DNA from: an uncultured bacterium
Lineage (GTDB): Bacteria; Patescibacteriota; Gracilibacteria; Absconditabacterales; Absconditicoccaceae
Reading direction: 5' to 3'
Assembly: GCA_937906635.1 (NCBI GenBank)
Contig: CALCYP010000110.1
Span: 1-11,008 of the forward strand
Length of the DNA stretch: 11,008 nucleotides
Numbering within the stretch: position 1 is the first letter of the stretch; each line of letters opens with the position of its first letter. Below the pieces are notes generated by a model that was given only the letters and a program-made list of their open reading frames with translations, made no database searches and was not told the DNA's origin. This document shows positions 8,755 to 11,008 of the stretch, piece by piece. Made by a program: the position numbers and the translations under genes.

Positions 8755-8862
8755 ATTTTGTCATTTCGACTTTATGTAGTTTGCTGTACAACGGGAGAAA
8801 TCCAAGAAGTTTGGAAATAGGTTTTTTTCTCTCCATTTCACCTCGCTCGAAATAACGAAAAT
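8755..8862. repeat. MITE-like intergenic repeat with terminal inverted repeats
   Basis: The ends are near-complementary: ATTTTGTCATTTCGA at 8755-8769 and TCGAAATAACGAAAAT at 8847-8862. Internally, GGGAGAAAT and TTTTTCTCTCC form another imperfect inverted pair. The element is about 108 bp, has no ORF and sits between the convergent cofE-like and rluA-like genes. It may help end transcription on both sides. The TCATTTCGA-type end is common in dispersed repeats of several bacterial groups. Confidence 0.55.
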
Positions 8863-8911
8863 ATACCATTTAATCAAGAATTATGGATAAGCAACTAAAA
8901 ATTATAAAAAT

Positions 8912-8927
8912 TTTATCACTTGATAAA
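8912..8927 (-). terminator. Weak A/U hairpin downstream of the pseudouridine synthase gene
   Basis: TTTATCA-CT-TGATAAA is a perfect 7-bp inverted repeat with a 2-nt centre. It lies 36 bp past the stop of the minus-strand gene and is followed on that strand by a T-rich run. The stem is almost all A/T, so termination here would be weak. Confidence 0.25.
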
Positions 8928-8962
8928 TTCTGGCATAAACTCAAACAACCTTACGTTATTAA

Positions 8963-9619
8963 TTATCAATTAATTTTCATTCAGATGGAATACAAATGCA
9001 GATCTTCCTTTGACGGTGTTTTGATATAGATTTTCTCTCATACAATTGGAAATCAAATGCTGGACAAATGTGCACGAATTTGATGTCTAATTCATTTTGA
9101 GATTGTCACAAGTAATGTCGTTTGATTCAAAACTTCATCGTAATATAAAACTTGGATATGTGTTGTCGCATCTTGTATTCTTTTTGTGTCTATTTTGTTG
9201 TCTAAAGCACCAGTCTGTTTCGTGTCCAAAATTACAACCATACGATCTGGAGAAAATTTATGATGAGTTATCGGATATGAGATTGTTTTTTCATTTCCTG
9301 AAAATTTTCAATAGACATCTGCTATATAATATTTCTCTATTTTTCAATCTTTTTGTGCTTGTTTAAATATATCTTTGAATAGTGGAGTTTTTGCCAAATA
9401 AAGTAGTCATGTTGTGTCATTGTCCAATCTATTTATCAACCCATATTCGTCTTGTTCTCAAAAGTATTCTTTTTGCGATTCAACTATCGCTTGAATGTCT
9501 TTATCATCAGATTCAATTAAACAATCGAGAAAACATTTTTCTTTACCGTATGTACTGGGAATTCCACACGGTTTTCGAAAGTAATAAAAGTATTTATCTT
9601 CATATCGATTTGGTTTCAT
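8963..9619 (-). CDS. RluA-family pseudouridine synthase (rRNA or tRNA uridine isomerase)
   Basis: 218 residues, close to E. coli RluA (219). The family converts chosen uridines in 23S rRNA or tRNA to pseudouridine. Read with TGA as Gly, the frame runs FRKPCGIPST (about 14-23; normally NKPAG-), then INRLDNDTTGLL with the catalytic Asp66 in the RLD motif. Next come TPLFKDIFKQAQ and KIEKYYIADVYG, and GIRHQIRAHLSSIGFPIVGEKIY at about 176-198 is the characteristic C-terminal motif, followed by LHLYSIGMKI. There is no N-terminal S4 RNA-binding domain. The start at ATG 9619 gives the usual N-terminus; an upstream TTG at 9682 would add residues encoded by a repeat and is rejected. It lies downstream of secF on the same strand, separated by the hairpin at 9647-9716. 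The target uridine cannot be told from sequence. With the standard code only pieces of the gene are visible. Confidence 0.9.
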
Positions 9620-9646
9620 ATATTTTCTATAAACAAGTTTATTAAA

Positions 9647-9716
9647 AAGTCGGCAGTCAACAGTCGACAGTCTACAGAACAATAACTGATGACTGCTGAC
9701 TGACGACTGCCGACTT
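9647..9716. repeat. Long hairpin made of 7-bp repeat units between secF and the pseudouridine synthase gene
   Basis: The arms 9647-9672 and 9691-9716 pair at 22 of 26 positions, and the first 12 are perfect (AAGTCGGCAGTC). The pairing extends partly inward to leave an 8-nt loop near 9678-9685. Each arm is built from 7-bp units (NNCAGTC on the left, GACTGNN on the right). It is far GC-richer than its surroundings. It may act as an end or stabiliser of the secF transcript, or be a mobile repeat; no coding function is likely. Confidence 0.7.
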
Positions 9717-9737
9717 AAATTTATAAAATAAAATTAT

Positions 9738-10703
9738 TTAAAACTTTCCTTTTTCTTTGCTGTATTTTCATGATAGTAAATATGCTATTGGTGCTGCTAA
9801 GAATATAGATGCAAATGTACCAAACATTACTCAAATTCATATTGTGAATGAGAATGTTTTTATTACTCATGTACCAAATATAAACATAGCAATCACAACC
9901 AACAATGTGGATATTGATGTTGCAATAGATCTGTTTAATGAATCTCTAATACTTTTTTCAAAAACTTCTCAATAAACTAAATCTTTTGATGATTTTTTCA
10001 TAGTTAGATTTTCTCTAATTCTATCAAATATTACGATAGTATCATTGATACAATATCACATGATAGTAAGTAATGCAATGATGAAAATAGTATCAACTTG
10101 TATAGTTTCACTCAAAGCCATCCATATTCCATAAGCTCACAAAGGTAATGAAATATCAAAGACCATCGTGATTAATACTATTAACCCAAGATTGGCTGGT
10201 GATATATAATTTCTGATAGTCGCAAATGATATCAACAAATATATTACTATAAAAATGAGACCAATTATCAATGCTCTAACTGTAGTCTTTTTCATATAAG
10301 ATCATACGCTTGGTCATGTAATTTTTTGTTCTGTAATATCGTCTTCATTCTCTATGATTTTTTGATCCTCCAAATATTGTTTGAACGTCTGAGACAATTC
10401 AGAAACTTGTGTGTCATCATCCATTCTCGTTTGGATTCTCATAGTAGTAACATCATCTTGGTAATCCAAATATACACGAATATCTTCATAACCATTTTCT
10501 TTTAAAAACGTCTCTATATCTTCCTTGTTTTGGGTGTCTGAATATTCTCATTTCATAGAAATGGTGACTCCACTTGTAAATTCTTCTGAATATCTTGCAT
10601 TTCACAAGAAAACAACCCAAGATCATGCAACTAAAACGATAGCAATAGCTATCCAAAGCCAAACATTTTTCACAAAACTAAATCCTTTTGTCACTTTTGT
10701 CAT
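9738..10703 (-). CDS. secF: Protein translocase subunit SecF
   Basis: 321 residues. SecF works with SecD in the inner membrane to help preproteins complete SecYEG/SecA transport, using the proton (or sodium) gradient. Membrane segments: one near 14-33, then a periplasmic domain of about 105 residues (EEFTSGVTISMKG, typical of SecF), then five more segments at about 141-160, 169-187, 203-225, 263-280 and 284-308. The family signature GYCINDTIVIFDRIRENL is at about 216-233, and NRSIATSISTLLVVIAMFIFG is the conserved fifth-segment motif. GTF-ASIFLAAPIAYLL closes the last segment, followed by a Lys-rich tail. The start at ATG 10703 places the first membrane helix as usual; earlier in-frame starts would add an atypical hydrophobic stretch. 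secD is not upstream, so the pair is not arranged as the usual secDF operon here. TGA encodes Gly throughout. Confidence 0.95.
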
Positions 10704-10733
10704 TTTGGTAAAGTAAAAAATAACTAAAAACAA

Positions 10734-10762
10734 TATGTATTGTGTAAATATTTTATTGACAA
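10734..10762 (-). promoter_or_regulatory. Possible promoter of secF
   Basis: On the minus strand TTGTCA (10762-10757) and TACATA (10739-10734) are spaced by 17 bp, predicting a leader of about 24 nt before ATG 10703. The match is moderate and the DNA is AT-rich, so this is tentative. There is no Shine-Dalgarno between it and the start. Confidence 0.25.
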
Positions 10763-10882
10763 ATTCAATAGAAAAAGAAAAAGTTACTTCTGTGTTTAAT
10801 AAATTCATCCACAATCTTTTATTTACCAAGTTTAATTATAAAAAAGCCAAGGAAGAAATACTTCTCTTAACAAAAATGGAGT

Positions 10883-11008
10883 ATGCCAAAATCTTCTTTC
10901 AAGAAAAATATATCAGCCACCTCCGAGCAACAAAAAAAAGAACAACTTCGAGGTCGCCCTTTTTCTACAATTTATTTCGTTCGTCTACTGAAATTCAAAT
11001 ATATTCTA
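10883..11008 (+). CDS. Possible 5' end of an unidentified gene (runs out of the window)
   Basis: An open frame of 42 codons begins MPKSSFKKNISATSEQQKKEQ and continues LRGRPFSTIYFVRLLKFKYIL to the window edge with no stop. The start is basic and polar, and the last part becomes hydrophobic, as at the beginning of a membrane protein, but no family is recognisable. A second frame from ATG 10876 is also open to the end, so even the frame is uncertain. No in-frame TGA is present, so the alternative code gives no help. The rest of 10704-11008 shows no gene or RNA that I can name; 10763-10875 is featureless AT-rich DNA. Confidence 0.3.
   Translation, partial: MPKSSFKKNISATSEQQKKEQLRGRPFSTIYFVRLLKFKYIL

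Noticed and set aside
9097..9645. Two open frames on the + strand (9097-9366 and 9382-9645)
   Set aside because: They lie opposite the RluA-family gene, whose minus-strand reading has the RLD and RHQIRAHL motifs; the + frames look like low-complexity shadow.
9620..9682. Upstream TTG start for the pseudouridine synthase
   Set aside because: It would add residues encoded by the hairpin repeat; ATG 9619 gives the usual family N-terminus.
9647..9716. CRISPR-like array
   Set aside because: The repeat units are only 7 bp with no spacers, and the two arms are inverted; this is a hairpin, and no cas gene is present.
1..10703. Genes broken into pseudogenes by many TGA stops
   Set aside because: Frames stay aligned across each TGA and the TGA positions are conserved glycines, so this is recoding and not decay.
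1..10703. Code 4 (TGA as Trp, Mycoplasma type)
   Set aside because: TGA falls on Gly, not Trp, in MutS, SecA, RNase HII and the P-loop, while Trp is encoded by TGG (for example in the sigma factor YAVWRIRQ).
9757..10716. + strand open frames at 9757-9975 and 10525-10716
   Set aside because: Antisense of secF, which is clear on the minus strand.

Overview
The window comes from a bacterium that reads UGA as glycine (genetic code 25), so it most likely belongs to the Absconditabacteria (SR1) / Gracilibacteria (BD1-5) branch of the Patescibacteria (CPR). In all eight recognisable genes, in-frame TGA falls where the family has an invariant glycine: MutS DELGR-G-TSTYDG, RNase HII DEAGR-G-PLA-G-P, the P-loop of the pilus ATPase, and SecA GEGKT. 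All eight genes stop at TAA or TAG and none at TGA. The DNA is AT-rich, and no gene start has a recognisable Shine-Dalgarno sequence. Read with the standard code, every gene would look broken into short pieces. The window cannot separate SR1 from BD1-5.

Layout. 1-656 (+): 3' end of mutS (mismatch repair). 746-1639 (+): a compact RpoD-type sigma factor without region 1.1. 1665-1692: hairpin terminator shared with the convergent gene. 1690-4929 (-): complete secA, unusually long. 4930-5094: divergent promoter region. 5095-6675 (+): a PilB/GspE-type type IV pilus ATPase. 6676-6774: AT-rich imperfect inverted repeat. 6775-7476 (+): rnhB, RNase HII. 7509-8717 (+): a CofE-like (F420-0:glutamate ligase family) protein. 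8755-8862: MITE-like repeat. 8963-9619 (-): RluA-family pseudouridine synthase. 9647-9716: long hairpin built from 7-bp units. 9738-10703 (-): secF. 10704-11008: mostly non-coding, with a possible CDS start at 10883.

The content is mainly housekeeping: DNA repair (mutS, rnhB), transcription (sigma), protein export (secA, secF), cell surface/pilus (pilB-like) and rRNA or tRNA modification (rluA-like). The genes form mostly single units in mixed orientation rather than one operon, and several are separated by different palindromic repeats. I see no defence system, prophage, CRISPR array or transposase.

The most notable points are: (1) a palindromic repeat element inserted in frame, in the same orientation and reading frame, in both rnhB and the C-terminal linker of secA; (2) an insertion of roughly 100 residues in the second ATPase domain of SecA, plus a C-terminal tail without the usual zinc motif; (3) a cofE-like gene in a lineage not expected to make F420; (4) a primary-type sigma factor resembling that of Bacteroidetes, with Arg in place of one of the two promoter-melting tryptophans, together with absent Shine-Dalgarno sites.
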